From: Listeria ivanovii subsp. londoniensis
GTDB lineage: Bacteria > Bacillota > Bacilli > Lactobacillales > Listeriaceae
Length of the DNA stretch: 64,000 bases
Reading direction: 5' to 3'
NCBI RefSeq assembly: GCF_000763495.1
Contig: NZ_CP009576.1
Span: 1,932,001 to 1,996,000, forward strand
Notes under the pieces: model-generated
Databases searched by the model: none
Seen by the model: only the letters and a program-made list of their open reading frames with translations
Told to the model about the DNA's origin: nothing
Made by a program: the position numbers and the translations under genes
Shown here: positions 1 to 8,372 of the stretch, piece after piece
How the letters are laid out: the number at the start of each line of letters is the position of its first letter
How positions within the stretch are numbered: position 1 is the first letter of the stretch

Positions 1-24
1 ATTAATTCTCCTTACTTCATCCAT

Positions 25-699
25 TCATCTTCTTTTCTTTATTCTTTTCCTGACCGGCGGAATCATATAAGCAAGTAACACGCCGAATAATCCACTTAAT
101 GTATTTAATATGATATCATCTACATCTGTTGAACGATCTGGTGGTAAAGATATACTTTCAAATCCAGTAATCATCGTTGTTTGAACAAATTGAAGTAATT
201 CAATTCCACATGATGTAAGCAAGACAACAAGTAACGCCTTCCATCCAGAGTTAGTAATCTTGAAGTAAAGCAAAAAAAATGATAAGGGAGATAGTAGTAA
301 TATATTCCCGATAATCTGAATAATTGTCGGCATCGTTGGTAATGTTTGCGTAAAAGTATTCTCAATCGTAGTGAATGGAATCAAATTAATCATTTCTTTT
401 TGAATGTGAAAATCGCCTGTGTATGTACTATTAACAAAGTCACCAATTGCGATATAGGCAACGAGATGTAATAAAATAAAGATATATAGAATAAAAACAC
501 AAAACCAGATAAAATCTAACCAATTTTTCAATTTTGCCATTTTGGTTAAAATGATTGTTGCGATAAAAAGCAAGCAACTATTTGCTATTGTATTCATTAA
601 ATCTGCATTATTTCCAAATTGTAATGCAAGCGATACTCCATATAAAAGATAGAGTGCTGGCAATAACAATACAAAAAAACGGCATTTTTGGGCTTGCAT
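25..699 (-). CDS. VanZ-like family integral membrane protein
   Basis: The 224-residue protein is largely hydrophobic with about five membrane segments. It carries the VanZ-family signature blocks: NLIPF at residues 105-109, GNILLLSPLSFF from 131, ELLQ at 167-170 and RSTDVDDIILNTLSG at 189-203. VanZ proteins are membrane proteins of unclear biochemistry; the founding member gives low-level teicoplanin resistance, but most chromosomal members have no proven resistance role. The gene is monocistronic and diverges from the cation transporter. The ATG at 699 gives a normal N-terminal membrane segment. Family assignment is firm; function is unknown. Confidence 0.85.
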   Translation of the reverse strand: MQAQKCRFFVLLLPALYLLYGVSLALQFGNNADLMNTIANSCLLFIATIILTKMAKLKNWLDFIWFCVFILYIFILLHLVAYIAIGDFVNSTYTGDFHIQKEMINLIPFTTIENTFTQTLPTMPTIIQIIGNILLLSPLSFFLLYFKITNSGWKALLVVLLTSCGIELLQFVQTTMITGFESISLPPDRSTDVDDIILNTLSGLFGVLLAYMIPPVRKRIKKRR

Positions 700-845
700 G
701 TTTGTATTCCAACGCCTTCCGTTTCAAGATAAATTCAAACTCTTTAAATAACCTACTAGTAACAGTTTAGCAGATATAAAAATGAAAAGAAAGGTTGTTC
801 ATACTTACATTTTTGCAAGCTTCTGTAAGGTATTCGTGTTCTCAT

Positions 846-874
846 TTTACCTTTCCATGAAAAAGTGCTACAAT
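846..874 (+). promoter_or_regulatory. candidate vegetative promoter of the CDF transporter
   Basis: A TTTACC -35 element at 846-851 and a TACAAT -10 element at 869-874 are separated by 17 bases and lie just upstream of the GGAGGA ribosome-binding site at about 892. The -35 is imperfect, so this is moderate evidence. Confidence 0.4.
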
Positions 875-904
875 TTCTTAATGATATTCGTGGAGGAGAC
901 TAGA

Positions 905-1870
905 ATGAAGGAATTATTTGGATTACTAAAAGAAGGCAACAAATCAGCTTTAACAGCCGCTCTTGTCAATACGATTGTTTCGATTATTAAAGGAGTTACT
1001 TACTTTTTCACTGGAAATATTGCGATGTTTGCAGAGACATTACATAGTCTTGGTGATGCAGCAAATCAATTTTTTGTATTTATCGGTTCGGCTTTAAGCA
1101 AAAAAAGACCGACAAAACGTTTCCCACATGGTTTTGGTCGAATAGTTAATTTAGTATTGTTAGGGGCAGTTATCGTCGTTGGAATTATGGCTTTCGAGAC
1201 TATCCGAGAAGGTTTTTCGCATATAATCCACCCTACTAGTTCAACTGGTTTCCTTATTAACTTAATTGTTCTTTTGCTTTGTACGGCCCTTGAATTTTCC
1301 GTACTTGTAAAAGCAATGCGCGAAATTGCACATGACGTAGGTTTAGAGTCAAAAGGATTGGCGTTGTTTAAAGATAGTATTCTTAACTTAAGTAAAGCCA
1401 AAGCTGCGACAAAACTGGTATTCTTGGAAGATTCGGTTGCAACTGGTGGTGGACTATTAGCGATGATTGCTGTGATTATTTCGCACTATACACCTTATCA
1501 TCAAGCAGAAGGTATTGCCTCGATGTTAATTGGTGTAATGATGTTTATCGTGGTCGGAAAAGTCTTCTTGGACAATGCTGCTGGAGTTATTGGTGAGTCA
1601 GATAAAAGTATGCATCTAACAGTCGGTCAGCTAGTAATGAGCGACCCTGATGTTCGTGATATCCAAGTGTTAACCGTCTTAAAAGAAGGCGATGTATTTC
1701 ATGTCGATGTCGAAATTGAGCTGGATCCACTGCTTACACTTGCTGAAGTCGATGATATTAAAGATCGACTAGAAGAAAATATTAGCAAACTTCGCGGTGT
1801 AGCGGATGTCCTCATTTCGTTTGATGAAGATGATGCGATTCGGAACTGGGAATACGGTGATGGTCGTTAG
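905..1870 (+). CDS. cation diffusion facilitator (CDF) family transporter
   Basis: CDF proteins export divalent metals (Zn, Mn, Fe or Co) in exchange for protons across the cytoplasmic membrane. The 321-residue protein has about six membrane helices, a first metal-site motif HSLGD at residues 46-50 and a second acidic pair E174-D175 in the fifth helix, followed by a soluble C-terminal domain (about 220-321) of the kind that dimerises on metal binding. The frame is open upstream to 782, but the ATG at 905 has a TGGAGGAG ribosome-binding site and starts at the family's usual N-terminus, so I chose it. The substrate metal cannot be read from sequence. Confidence 0.85.
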   Translation: MKELFGLLKEGNKSALTAALVNTIVSIIKGVTYFFTGNIAMFAETLHSLGDAANQFFVFIGSALSKKRPTKRFPHGFGRIVNLVLLGAVIVVGIMAFETIREGFSHIIHPTSSTGFLINLIVLLLCTALEFSVLVKAMREIAHDVGLESKGLALFKDSILNLSKAKAATKLVFLEDSVATGGGLLAMIAVIISHYTPYHQAEGIASMLIGVMMFIVVGKVFLDNAAGVIGESDKSMHLTVGQLVMSDPDVRDIQVLTVLKEGDVFHVDVEIELDPLLTLAEVDDIKDRLEENISKLRGVADVLISFDEDDAIRNWEYGDGR

Positions 1871-1879
1871 TTAATAAAT

Positions 1880-1922
1880 AAGAGCCAAGTGTTGCCTTCA
1901 GGCGTTCACTTGGCTCTTTTAT
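1880..1922. terminator. bidirectional Rho-independent terminator
   Basis: A 12-bp perfect stem (AAGAGCCAAGTG at 1880-1891 with its complement at 1907-1918) is followed by T residues on the plus strand and preceded by A residues. It sits between the convergent CDF and acetyltransferase genes and can serve both. Confidence 0.85.
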
Positions 1923-2473
1923 TAATTAGTTACATCTTCTGGATTAATTATCGCGAGCACTTGATGGTCTTCCCATGTCCCATTTATCCGAACATTTTTG
2001 ACAGCCAAGCCTTCTAAATGAAATCCTGCATGTAAAAGCACCTGCTTAGAACGTTCATTTTTTGGCATTACCCCTGCTTCAATACGATGAAGGCCAAGAA
2101 TATCAAAGCCAAAATCAACCATTAACTTTACTGCTTCTGTCGCATAGCCATTTCCATTATGTTCCTTATCTAGAAAATAACCAATAAACGCAGATTGTAA
2201 AGATTCACGCAAAATACTAAACAAATTAATGGTCCCAATTAAGTCGTCAGTATCTTTTAGAAATATTCCATAATAATATTCGACGTCACTTGCAGCAAAA
2301 TCTTCTAATCGTAAAATAAGTGCCTGTTGCTCTTCCAGTGTATAAAAACACTCATCTCGTTCTGTAGAATAACCCGCAAAAAATGATTTGTTTTTCAAAT
2401 GAAATGCTAACTTTTGATTCACATCTGATAATTGAAATGGTTTCAGATAAATTCGTTCCCCTGTAATTTGCAT
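1922..2473 (-). CDS. GNAT N-acetyltransferase, RimJ/RimL type
   Basis: The 183-residue protein has the layout of the RimJ/RimL branch of GNAT enzymes, which transfer acetyl from acetyl-CoA to protein N-termini or small amines. The N-terminus (ERIYLKPFQLSD) and the motif around residues 105-150 (HNGNGYATEAVKLMVDFGF, then LHRIEAGVMPKNERSKQVL) match the acetyl-CoA-binding segment and the following helix. It is monocistronic and its promoter region faces the chemotaxis gene. The substrate is unknown. Confidence 0.85.
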   Translation of the reverse strand: MQITGERIYLKPFQLSDVNQKLAFHLKNKSFFAGYSTERDECFYTLEEQQALILRLEDFAASDVEYYYGIFLKDTDDLIGTINLFSILRESLQSAFIGYFLDKEHNGNGYATEAVKLMVDFGFDILGLHRIEAGVMPKNERSKQVLLHAGFHLEGLAVKNVRINGTWEDHQVLAIINPEDVTN

Positions 2474-2661
2474 CCTAATCCCTCCAGCATTTTTCTAAAT
2501 TATAAGATTGTTTTTAGGCGATTGCAAGCAAGACTCTTATTCATTTTTCGTCCATTACCCATTTTATTAAAAAATAAACCTTCTAATACGAATATAAGTG
2601 TGTTATTATGTTGTTGTTAGTTATTTTTATGTTATTTTTCTAAAAAATGGAGGTTTTTTAA

Positions 2662-3564
2662 ATGAATATCAACAATGAAACAGAAGACGCTACTCTCCTA
2701 CTTGATGGTTTGCTTCAAAACGTGGCAATAATTCGTTTTGATATAAATAAAAAAGTGATTTATGCAAATAACTTGTTTGCTGAAGCAATGGGTTATACAG
2801 CAGACGAAATGCTACAATTATCACATCCTGATTTATGTTTTCCAGAATTTGTTCAAAGTGCTAGTTACAAACAAATGTGGACGAACCTACTTGCTGGTGA
2901 AAAATTTCAAAATAAAATTGAACGTAAGAATGCGCGTGGAGAACGTGTTTGGTTTGAAGCTACTTATATTCCAATCATTCGTGATGAAACTGTTATAGGT
3001 GTAGCAAAAATTGCCACTGATATTACACGAAGAGAAGAAACAGTCCATGATTTTGCAGCAGGATTAAAAGTAATGGCAACAAATTTAAAAGAACATTCCA
3101 GTGTTGGAAAAACGCGTAGTGAATCCCTCCTCAAACTCGTGAAATCTATCACGAAAGAATCCAATGAAAATACCGATACTTTACATGATTTACAAACAGA
3201 AGCGCAAAATATTCACGGGATTATTCATACAATTAATGGTATTGCCTCGCAAACGAACTTGCTTGCTCTTAACGCGGCGATTGAAGCGGCGCGTGCTGGG
3301 GATGCTGGACGCGGATTTAGCGTGGTTGCCGAAGAAGTTCGCAAATTATCTAGCCGTGTGGAAGAAGCCATTAAAGAAGTGGAAAAAAGCGTAAATGGTA
3401 TAACCCAAGAAATCAATACCATTTCAAGTGGAACTGAACGTGTCGAAGCAAAAGTGGAGGAAAGCCAAGAAGTGCTTATTTTATCTTTAGAGGACTTCAG
3501 CCAAATCGAGTCTGCTTCCACTGCCTTGGATCAAAATGCAGGTGCTTTTACAAAAATGATTTAA
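2662..3564 (+). CDS. soluble PAS-domain methyl-accepting chemotaxis protein
   Basis: A chemoreceptor that feeds the CheA/CheW kinase complex. Residues about 10-125 form a PAS sensor domain ([13 protein letters not shown], then ITRREE at its end). Residues about 140-300 are the coiled-coil signalling hairpin, with the conserved tip [17 protein letters not shown] and [15 protein letters not shown] at 197-230. At 300 residues it is short, with no membrane segment, no HAMP domain and no long cytoplasmic arms, so it should be cytoplasmic and sense an internal cue such as redox state or a diffusible ligand. The ribosome-binding site AATGGAGG is strong. A small gene follows 27 bases downstream. Confidence 0.9.
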   Translation: MNINNETEDATLLLDGLLQNVAIIRFDINKKVIYANNLFAEAMGYTADEMLQLSHPDLCFPEFVQSASYKQMWTNLLAGEKFQNKIERKNARGERVWFEATYIPIIRDETVIGVAKIATDITRREETVHDFAAGLKVMATNLKEHSSVGKTRSESLLKLVKSITKESNENTDTLHDLQTEAQNIHGIIHTINGIASQTNLLALNAAIEAARAGDAGRGFSVVAEEVRKLSSRVEEAIKEVEKSVNGITQEINTISSGTERVEAKVEESQEVLILSLEDFSQIESASTALDQNAGAFTKMI

Positions 3565-3591
3565 ATAATTTTTTAAAGGAGCGAAGAAATC

Positions 3592-3798
3592 TTGAAACTC
3601 ATTGGAAAACATCCTTCTGGTCGCGCCATTATTATTCGTTCTGACAACCAAGAATATTACTACGAAACTGCCAATAGTTTTGGAAGTACCACATCATTAA
3701 CAAAGGCAAAAACAGAAGCGAGAGCAGAAAGTTTTACATCTATTGAAATGGACAGAGGATTACATATTGGAAATTGGCATTGGAAAGAACTTGGTTAA
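3592..3798 (+). CDS. small hypothetical protein co-transcribed with the chemoreceptor
   Basis: A 68-residue soluble protein with no recognised domain. It starts with TTG at 3592, 10 bases after a good AAAGGAG ribosome-binding site, and follows the chemoreceptor by 27 bases with no terminator between, so the two are probably one transcript. The sequence is mixed polar with repeated YY and SFGST segments. I do not recognise a family; a role linked to chemotaxis is only suggested by position. Confidence 0.65.
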   Translation: MKLIGKHPSGRAIIIRSDNQEYYYETANSFGSTTSLTKAKTEARAESFTSIEMDRGLHIGNWHWKELG

Positions 3799-3801
3799 AT
3801 A

Positions 3802-3950
3802 AAACGAGGTAGGAACATAACTAAAATTTAGCAATAAAATGGAAAAATAGAAAAGCAGGAATCATTGTATAGAGCCATTTTTGAAAAATGGAATAGACAT
3901 GATTTCTGCTTATGTTTCTTTTTAGAGACCATTTTGTCCCTGCCTCGTTT
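3802..3950. repeat. 149-bp nested palindrome (three-tier hairpin)
   Basis: The outer arms AAACGAGGTAGGAAC (3802-3816) and GTCCCTGCCTCGTTT (3936-3950) pair with two G-T wobbles. A middle pair GCAGGAATCAT / ATGATTTCTGC and an inner pair CCATTTTT / AAAAATGG nest inside. The element ends the chemoreceptor operon and abuts the remnant gene on the other strand. It is too long and layered for a normal terminator and looks like a non-coding, MITE-like interspersed unit or a structured RNA. Confidence 0.7.
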
Positions 3951-3953
3951 GCT

Positions 3954-4217
3954 TTAGACATACAAACTAAATTCCCATTGCACTTTAAACGCAGTCGCTA
4001 AATCAACGGCAGTGACAAATTGGAAGTCACTCACATTGTAGTTTACGGTAAACACATTATCACGATGCCGAACCATGGAACTAACTTTATCACTAATCAC
4101 ATCTTCTACTTGTATTTAACTATAGCAAACCCAGTGAGTCGCTGTAATCGAATTTTTGGTTTCGATAGCCCGGTCAGCCTGAATCAATTATTCCCATTCT
4201 TGTTTTAAAGTTAAATC
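3954..4217 (-). pseudogene. decayed gene remnant with two in-frame stops
   Basis: Read leftward from 4217, one frame gives a continuous protein-like sequence (DLTLKQEWE, stop, LIQADRAIETKNSITATHW, then another stop, then DVISDKVSSMVRHRDNVF and VNYNVSDFQFVTAVD) that ends at a stop at 3954-3956. Two TAA codons interrupt it at 4188-4190 and 4116-4118, and no start is present. The right end overlaps the broken fosX in another frame, so the 5' part was probably lost in the same deletion. I do not recognise the protein family. Confidence 0.65.
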
Positions 4218-4534
4218 GAATGCCCTTCTCCAGCAACTCGAGTGCGGGCTGGTCTTATTTCTGCACCAACAGTCTCTATTCTTTGGAGATATTTTTCTAT
4301 TTCCTCAGCTTGAATTTCGAAAGCAATATGATTATAGGTTCGTTCTTGCAGCGAATCACCTTCCATAATACAGACCCATAAGCCTGCAATCAGGAAGAAT
4401 TTTTCTTTGGACAGAGAAAAAGTTACTTCTCCACTTGCATAAATTTCTTCCGCATCAAAAATATTCTTTAAAAAAGTGGTAGTTCTTTCTAAATCTTGCA
4501 CGACTAAAGTGATGTGACTTAATCCGGAGACCAA
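4211..4534 (-). pseudogene. fosX: 3'-truncated fosX (fosfomycin hydrolase) remnant
   Basis: FosX is a Mn-dependent fosfomycin epoxide hydrolase of the glyoxalase superfamily, about 133 residues long. This frame aligns from the N-terminus (SGLSHITLVV, with the first metal His) through KEKFFLIAGLW, the second metal His in TYNHIAF, and GEGHSI, then stops. The last ~25 residues, which in intact FosX contain the Glu metal ligand (FELHAG), are missing and replaced by the neighbouring remnant, so activity is unlikely. The start aligned with the family is the TTG at 4534 after an AGGTG site; an ATG at 4546 is also in frame. It follows the methyltransferase gene by a few bases. Confidence 0.8.
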
Positions 4535-4550
4535 AAAACACCTCATTCTT

Positions 4551-5930
4551 TTAGTTGGTTTTCAGTTCTAAAAGCACCACTGTTTCCACATGTGCTGTTT
4601 GCGGGAACATATCGACGGGTTGCATGTAACGTACACGATACTTTTTAGCAAGTAAAGCTAAGTCACGTGCGAGTGTTGACGGATTACAAGAAACATAGAC
4701 GAGTTGTTTTGCTTCTGCTTGTAGTAATGACCCAATCAAGCCTTGATCACAGCCACTTCTTGGTGGATCGACAATTACGGCGTCTGGTTTGAAGCCTTCT
4801 TTCATCCATTTTGGAAAAACCTCTTCTGCCTTTCCGACTTCATAGTAGACATTTTCTAGACCATTTTTTTCGGCGTTTCGTTTAGCGTCTTCAATTGATT
4901 CTGGAATAGTGTCCATGCCGCGAACTTCTTTTACTTTTGATGCAAATGCTTGACCAATCGTTCCGACACCACAATAAGCATCGACTAAAGTTTCACTGCC
5001 AGTAAGTACGAGTGCTTTTTCTACTTCTTGATAAAGTCGTTCGGTTTGGAACGGGTTTAATTGGAAAAAGGCACGGGCAGATAGGTCGAATTCCAGTTCC
5101 ATTAATTTTTCATGAATGCTTTCTTTTCCTGCTAACAGAAATGTTTCTTCGCCAAAAATGATAGAAGATTTAGCTTGGTTAACATTTTGCATAATCGAGG
5201 TAACTTCTGGTAAAGCTGCTTCGATTTCTGCAAGCATTTCACGTTTTTTTGGTAGTTTTTTACTATTTGTAATGAAAACAAGTTGGGTTTCGCCGGTTTT
5301 GACACCTGTTCGAACAACAAGCGTCCGGACAATTCCACTGCCTGCTTTTTCGTCGTAAATCGGAACGCCATATTTTTCGAGCAAATCACGAACAAAATTA
5401 GTAACTTTAATTGTCACAGGTTGCTGAACGATACAATCTTCAATTGGTACTAATTGGTGCGAATTCACTCCAAATAAACCTGTTTCTACTTGGCCACTAC
5501 CAACTAAACGTGTTTGAAACTGACTTTTATTACGGTAACGCCAAGGGTCTTCCATGCCGATAGTAGCACGGATGTTTAATTTTTGCGGATCAATTTTCGT
5601 ATGTTTTTCGATTGATTGAATTACTATATCTCGTTTTAATTCAAGTTGAGCACTATAGGCCACATGTTGGAGCTGGCATCCGCCACACGCCTCATATACT
5701 GGGCATGGTGCGGTAACTCGGTTAGGAGATTTTTTGCGAATTTTATTAATTTTTGCTTCGGTAAAACGGTCCCGAACTTTGACTGCTTCTACCACTACCT
5801 CTTCGCCGGTAATTGCACCAGGTACAAATACGACTGCTTTTTTAAAGTAGCCGATTCCTTCCCCGTTGATTCCCATACGTCTAATCGTTAGTGGGAATTT
5901 TTGTCCTTCTTCTACTGGATTTTGATTCAT
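4551..5930 (-). CDS. 23S rRNA (uracil-5-)-methyltransferase, RlmCD/RumA family
   Basis: SAM-dependent enzyme that makes 5-methyluridine in RNA. In 459 residues it has an N-terminal TRAM domain (about 1-65), a 4Fe-4S cysteine set C76, C82, C85 plus a Cys in the later PIEDC motif, the SAM site [13 protein letters not shown] near residue 320, and the catalytic regions [10 protein letters not shown] and [12 protein letters not shown] near 392-420. All key residues are present. The start ATG has a TGGAGG site. A paralogue lies at the right edge of the window (63082 onward), as in B. subtilis, which has two such proteins, YefA/RlmCD and YfjO; which target each copy modifies is not decided here. Upstream of the broken fosX in one transcript. 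Confidence 0.9.
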   Translation of the reverse strand: MNQNPVEEGQKFPLTIRRMGINGEGIGYFKKAVVFVPGAITGEEVVVEAVKVRDRFTEAKINKIRKKSPNRVTAPCPVYEACGGCQLQHVAYSAQLELKRDIVIQSIEKHTKIDPQKLNIRATIGMEDPWRYRNKSQFQTRLVGSGQVETGLFGVNSHQLVPIEDCIVQQPVTIKVTNFVRDLLEKYGVPIYDEKAGSGIVRTLVVRTGVKTGETQLVFITNSKKLPKKREMLAEIEAALPEVTSIMQNVNQAKSSIIFGEETFLLAGKESIHEKLMELEFDLSARAFFQLNPFQTERLYQEVEKALVLTGSETLVDAYCGVGTIGQAFASKVKEVRGMDTIPESIEDAKRNAEKNGLENVYYEVGKAEEVFPKWMKEGFKPDAVIVDPPRSGCDQGLIGSLLQAEAKQLVYVSCNPSTLARDLALLAKKYRVRYMQPVDMFPQTAHVETVVLLELKTN

Positions 5931-5994
5931 TATTTTCCTCCATCATTCCAAGTCTTCATTAATACTAACAAAAAAACAGCGAGTTGTCAGTAGT

Positions 5995-6375
5995 TTATGG
6001 CATGATTTCAAGACTTTCATCGACAATGATGCTATTTTCTACAGAACGAATCATCGAACAGTATTTGGGTGTTAGTTTTAATACTTTTTCTAATACTTGA
6101 GGATTTAAATCAGTACCAGTTATTTTAAAATGAAGATGGATAGCATGTATACGATTTTCTTCTTCTGGGATGCGTTCCATCGTTGCGTCTATCCATAAGT
6201 CTGTAAAACCAATCCGCTTTTTCCGTAAAATATTTCGAAAAACGATGGCGCTACAACCTGCTATTGACATTAACATTAGGTCGGCAGGTGAATAACCAGT
6301 CTTATTTTCATCAATTAAAAACTCCCCTGTGTCGAAGCCATTTTCAGTATAAACTAGCTTTAATGGTTTTGTCAT
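5995..6375 (-). CDS. OsmC/Ohr family peroxiredoxin-like protein
   Basis: OsmC-family proteins reduce organic hydroperoxides with two cysteines. The 126-residue protein has the expected pair: C41 in SIAGCSAIVF at the start of the central helix and C106 in PKYCSMIR. Length and spacing match the YhfA-like subgroup of small OsmC proteins rather than classical Ohr. Single gene, divergent from the deoxynucleoside kinase; start ATG at 6375 after a GAGGGA site. The peroxidase role is a family inference. Confidence 0.85.
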   Translation of the reverse strand: MTKPLKLVYTENGFDTGEFLIDENKTGYSPADLMLMSIAGCSAIVFRNILRKKRIGFTDLWIDATMERIPEEENRIHAIHLHFKITGTDLNPQVLEKVLKLTPKYCSMIRSVENSIIVDESLEIMP

Positions 6376-6478
6376 ACTAATCCCTCATTTCTTCTCTCTT
6401 ATCGTACAAAAAATATCCTTATTAAGCAAATTAGTAGTATAATGAATGAATAGTCGGCCCAAAAAGGAGGCTACTCTC

Positions 6479-7126
6479 ATGACGGAAGGAGTAGAAAAAA
6501 ACGTGATTGTTTTAGCAGGAATGATTGGTGCTGGTAAGAGTAGTTATACAGAACTAATCGCGCGTGAGCTTGGTACAAAGGCGTTTTATGAAAGCATCCA
6601 AGATAACCGGATTTTGGAGCTATTTTATGCTGATCCAAAAAGATGGGCCTTTGCCTTGCAAATTTATTTTTTAAATACGCGTTTTCGTAGTATAAAAGCT
6701 GCGTTAACTGATCAAAATAATGTGCTGGATCGAAGCATTTATGAAGATGCACTTTTCACACAAATAAATTATGAAGAAGGTAACATTTCTAAACCAGAAA
6801 TGGATACGTACCTTGATTTACTAGATAATATGATGGAAGAGCTTACTTTTATGCCAAAGAAAGCGCCTGACTTACTGATTTATTTGCGTGGGAATTTAGA
6901 TACCGTTTTAAAACGAATTTCATTGCGTGGACGTCCTTATGAACAGGTTCAAGAAAATCCAGGGTTACTTGATTATTATAAACAGCTTCATAGCCGCTAT
7001 GACAGTTGGTTCGAGTCTTATGATAAAAGTGATACGCTTGTCATTAATATTGACGAAATCGACATTAATGATTCGAAAGACGCCGAATATGTGATGCAGT
7101 TAATCCACCATAAATTAAAACGCTAA
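6479..7126 (+). CDS. deoxynucleoside kinase (dGK/dAK type)
   Basis: Cytoplasmic kinase that phosphorylates deoxyadenosine or deoxyguanosine for nucleotide salvage. The 215-residue protein has the P-loop GMIGAGKS at residues 14-21, the DRS motif at 84-86 (NVLDRSIYED), and a LID-like arginine-rich segment LKRISLRGRPYEQ near 145-157. The frame is open upstream to 6446, but the ATG at 6479 follows a near-perfect AAAAGGAGG site and gives the family's N-terminus. Purine specificity (dA or dG) cannot be told from sequence. Confidence 0.88.
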   Translation: MTEGVEKNVIVLAGMIGAGKSSYTELIARELGTKAFYESIQDNRILELFYADPKRWAFALQIYFLNTRFRSIKAALTDQNNVLDRSIYEDALFTQINYEEGNISKPEMDTYLDLLDNMMEELTFMPKKAPDLLIYLRGNLDTVLKRISLRGRPYEQVQENPGLLDYYKQLHSRYDSWFESYDKSDTLVINIDEIDINDSKDAEYVMQLIHHKLKR

Positions 7127-7160
7127 AACAGGCTTTTGCTGTTTTAGCGTTTTAATTTAT
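7121..7160 (+). terminator. Rho-independent terminator overlapping the kinase stop codon
   Basis: A perfect 11-bp stem CGCTAAAACAG (7121-7131) / CTGTTTTAGCG (7139-7149) is followed by TTTTAATTT. It begins inside the last codons of the deoxynucleoside kinase. Confidence 0.85.
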
Positions 7161-8021
7161 TTCTCCTAATTGCCTTTTCTTTTTCCTAATTGCGAGGGTT
7201 GCATTTAACTCCCCACCAACCATAAGAATAATTCCAGTTAAATAAAACCATAACATCAAAATGATAATGACCCCGATACTACCATAAGTTGCTGAATAAT
7301 TGGCGAAGTTATTAACATAATAAGCAAAGCCAACCGATGCGATAGTCCAACCAACCGTTGAAAATATAGCTCCTGGAAGCACACTAATTAACGTACTACG
7401 CCTATTTGGCGCGACCCAATATAAAAAGGTAAATACAACGAAAATAACAATTAAAGTAACGGTCCACCGAAGATTATTCCAAAAATCAAGAAAATCTTCC
7501 GAGAAATTTAAATGGTTAATTAGAAATAAGCCAATTTGTTGCCCAAATACGATTAATAGCAAGGTTGCTCCAACTGTCGCCAGCATTGCAAGTGTGAAAA
7601 GCATTGACAACAATCGCTGCATCACATAATTACGTTTATTTGTCACACCATATGCTTTATTGAGCGATTTCATTACGGCATTCATTCCATTAGAAGCTGA
7701 CCATAGAGTCGCAATAATCCCGATTGAAAGCAATCCCCCATTTTTCTGGGTTAGTAAGTTATTTAAATTTTCTTCTAAGAAATCTAAAATCTGCTCTGGT
7801 GCAAATTCTTTTAACATATTAAAAACAGAATCTTTGTCAATATGCATGTAAGCGAGCAAAGTAGCAGCAATTAACATCATTGGGAAAATCGAAAATAACA
7901 TATAGTATGCTAATTGTGCGGCGTTTCCAGATACATCATTTTGACCAACTCTTCCAGTTACTGTTTGCCCAACTTGAAAAATGCTACTTTGTTTTACATG
8001 CTTGACTGTTTTATTCCACAC
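7152..8021 (-). CDS. YihY/BrkB family inner membrane protein
   Basis: Polytopic protein (about six helices, 289 residues from the chosen start) of the YihY/UPF0761 family, once wrongly called ribonuclease BN; function is unknown. Diagnostic stretches are NAAQLAYYMLFSIFPMML near the first helix, the LWSASNGMNAVMKSLNKAYG loop, and GATYGSIG-like YSATYGSIGVIIILMLW near the C-terminus. An ATG at 8045 is in frame, but GAAAGGAG ends 8 bases before a GTG at 8021, so GTG is the better start. It lies back-to-back with a UPF0435 gene. Confidence 0.85.
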   Translation of the reverse strand: MWNKTVKHVKQSSIFQVGQTVTGRVGQNDVSGNAAQLAYYMLFSIFPMMLIAATLLAYMHIDKDSVFNMLKEFAPEQILDFLEENLNNLLTQKNGGLLSIGIIATLWSASNGMNAVMKSLNKAYGVTNKRNYVMQRLLSMLFTLAMLATVGATLLLIVFGQQIGLFLINHLNFSEDFLDFWNNLRWTVTLIVIFVVFTFLYWVAPNRRSTLISVLPGAIFSTVGWTIASVGFAYYVNNFANYSATYGSIGVIIILMLWFYLTGIILMVGGELNATLAIRKKKRQLGEIN

Positions 8022-8109
8022 GTATATTGCTCCTTTCCTAGTCATTCATCTGGAAGTTTTCCCGCTATTATGGTAAAATTTTGTCTATTAGTTTGAAAGG
8101 AGCAAACAG

Positions 8110-8331
8110 ATGAATCTTGAAACCCCTTCACAGGAAAACTTGAATTTTATGTTAACCGAAATCACGACTAAATTAAAAATGGTAAATGTTGGCGTTTTTG
8201 AAAATATCTCACTTGACTCTGTTGATTATAACGCACTTACTGAGATTTATCAGCTAATTAAACGTAAATCAAATTTTAGCCCGCGCGAAATGCAATTATT
8301 TGCCGAAGAGCTTCGCCGGATTAGAAAATAA
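8110..8331 (+). CDS. UPF0435/DUF1128 small conserved protein
   Basis: A 73-residue, soluble, mostly helical protein that matches the UPF0435 (DUF1128, B. subtilis YfkK) family in length and in its C-terminal block NFSPREMQLFAEELRRIRK. Function is unknown. The ATG at 8110 follows GAAAGGAG at good spacing, and a terminator follows the stop directly. Confidence 0.85.
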   Translation: MNLETPSQENLNFMLTEITTKLKMVNVGVFENISLDSVDYNALTEIYQLIKRKSNFSPREMQLFAEELRRIRK

Positions 8332-8343
8332 AAACAAATTGCA

Positions 8344-8372
8344 GCCACTTTATCAGTGGTTTTTTGTTTGAA
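8344..8372. terminator. short terminator between convergent genes
   Basis: CCACT (8345-8349) and AGTGG (8355-8359) form a short stem closed by TTATC and followed by TTTTTTG. Flanking AAACAAA and TTTGTTT extend the pairing, so it may act in both directions. Confidence 0.65.

Noticed and set aside
25-699. VanZ-like protein as a glycopeptide resistance gene
   Set aside because: VanZ homologues are common in Firmicutes without van genes, and no vanHAX genes are present.
782-904. N-terminal extension of the CDF transporter
   Set aside because: The upstream start lacks a site and the region contains the likely promoter; ATG 905 has a strong site.
4020-4208. Plus-strand 62-codon frame over the remnant locus
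   Set aside because: No ribosome-binding site, and the opposite strand shows the protein-like remnant; it is a chance frame.
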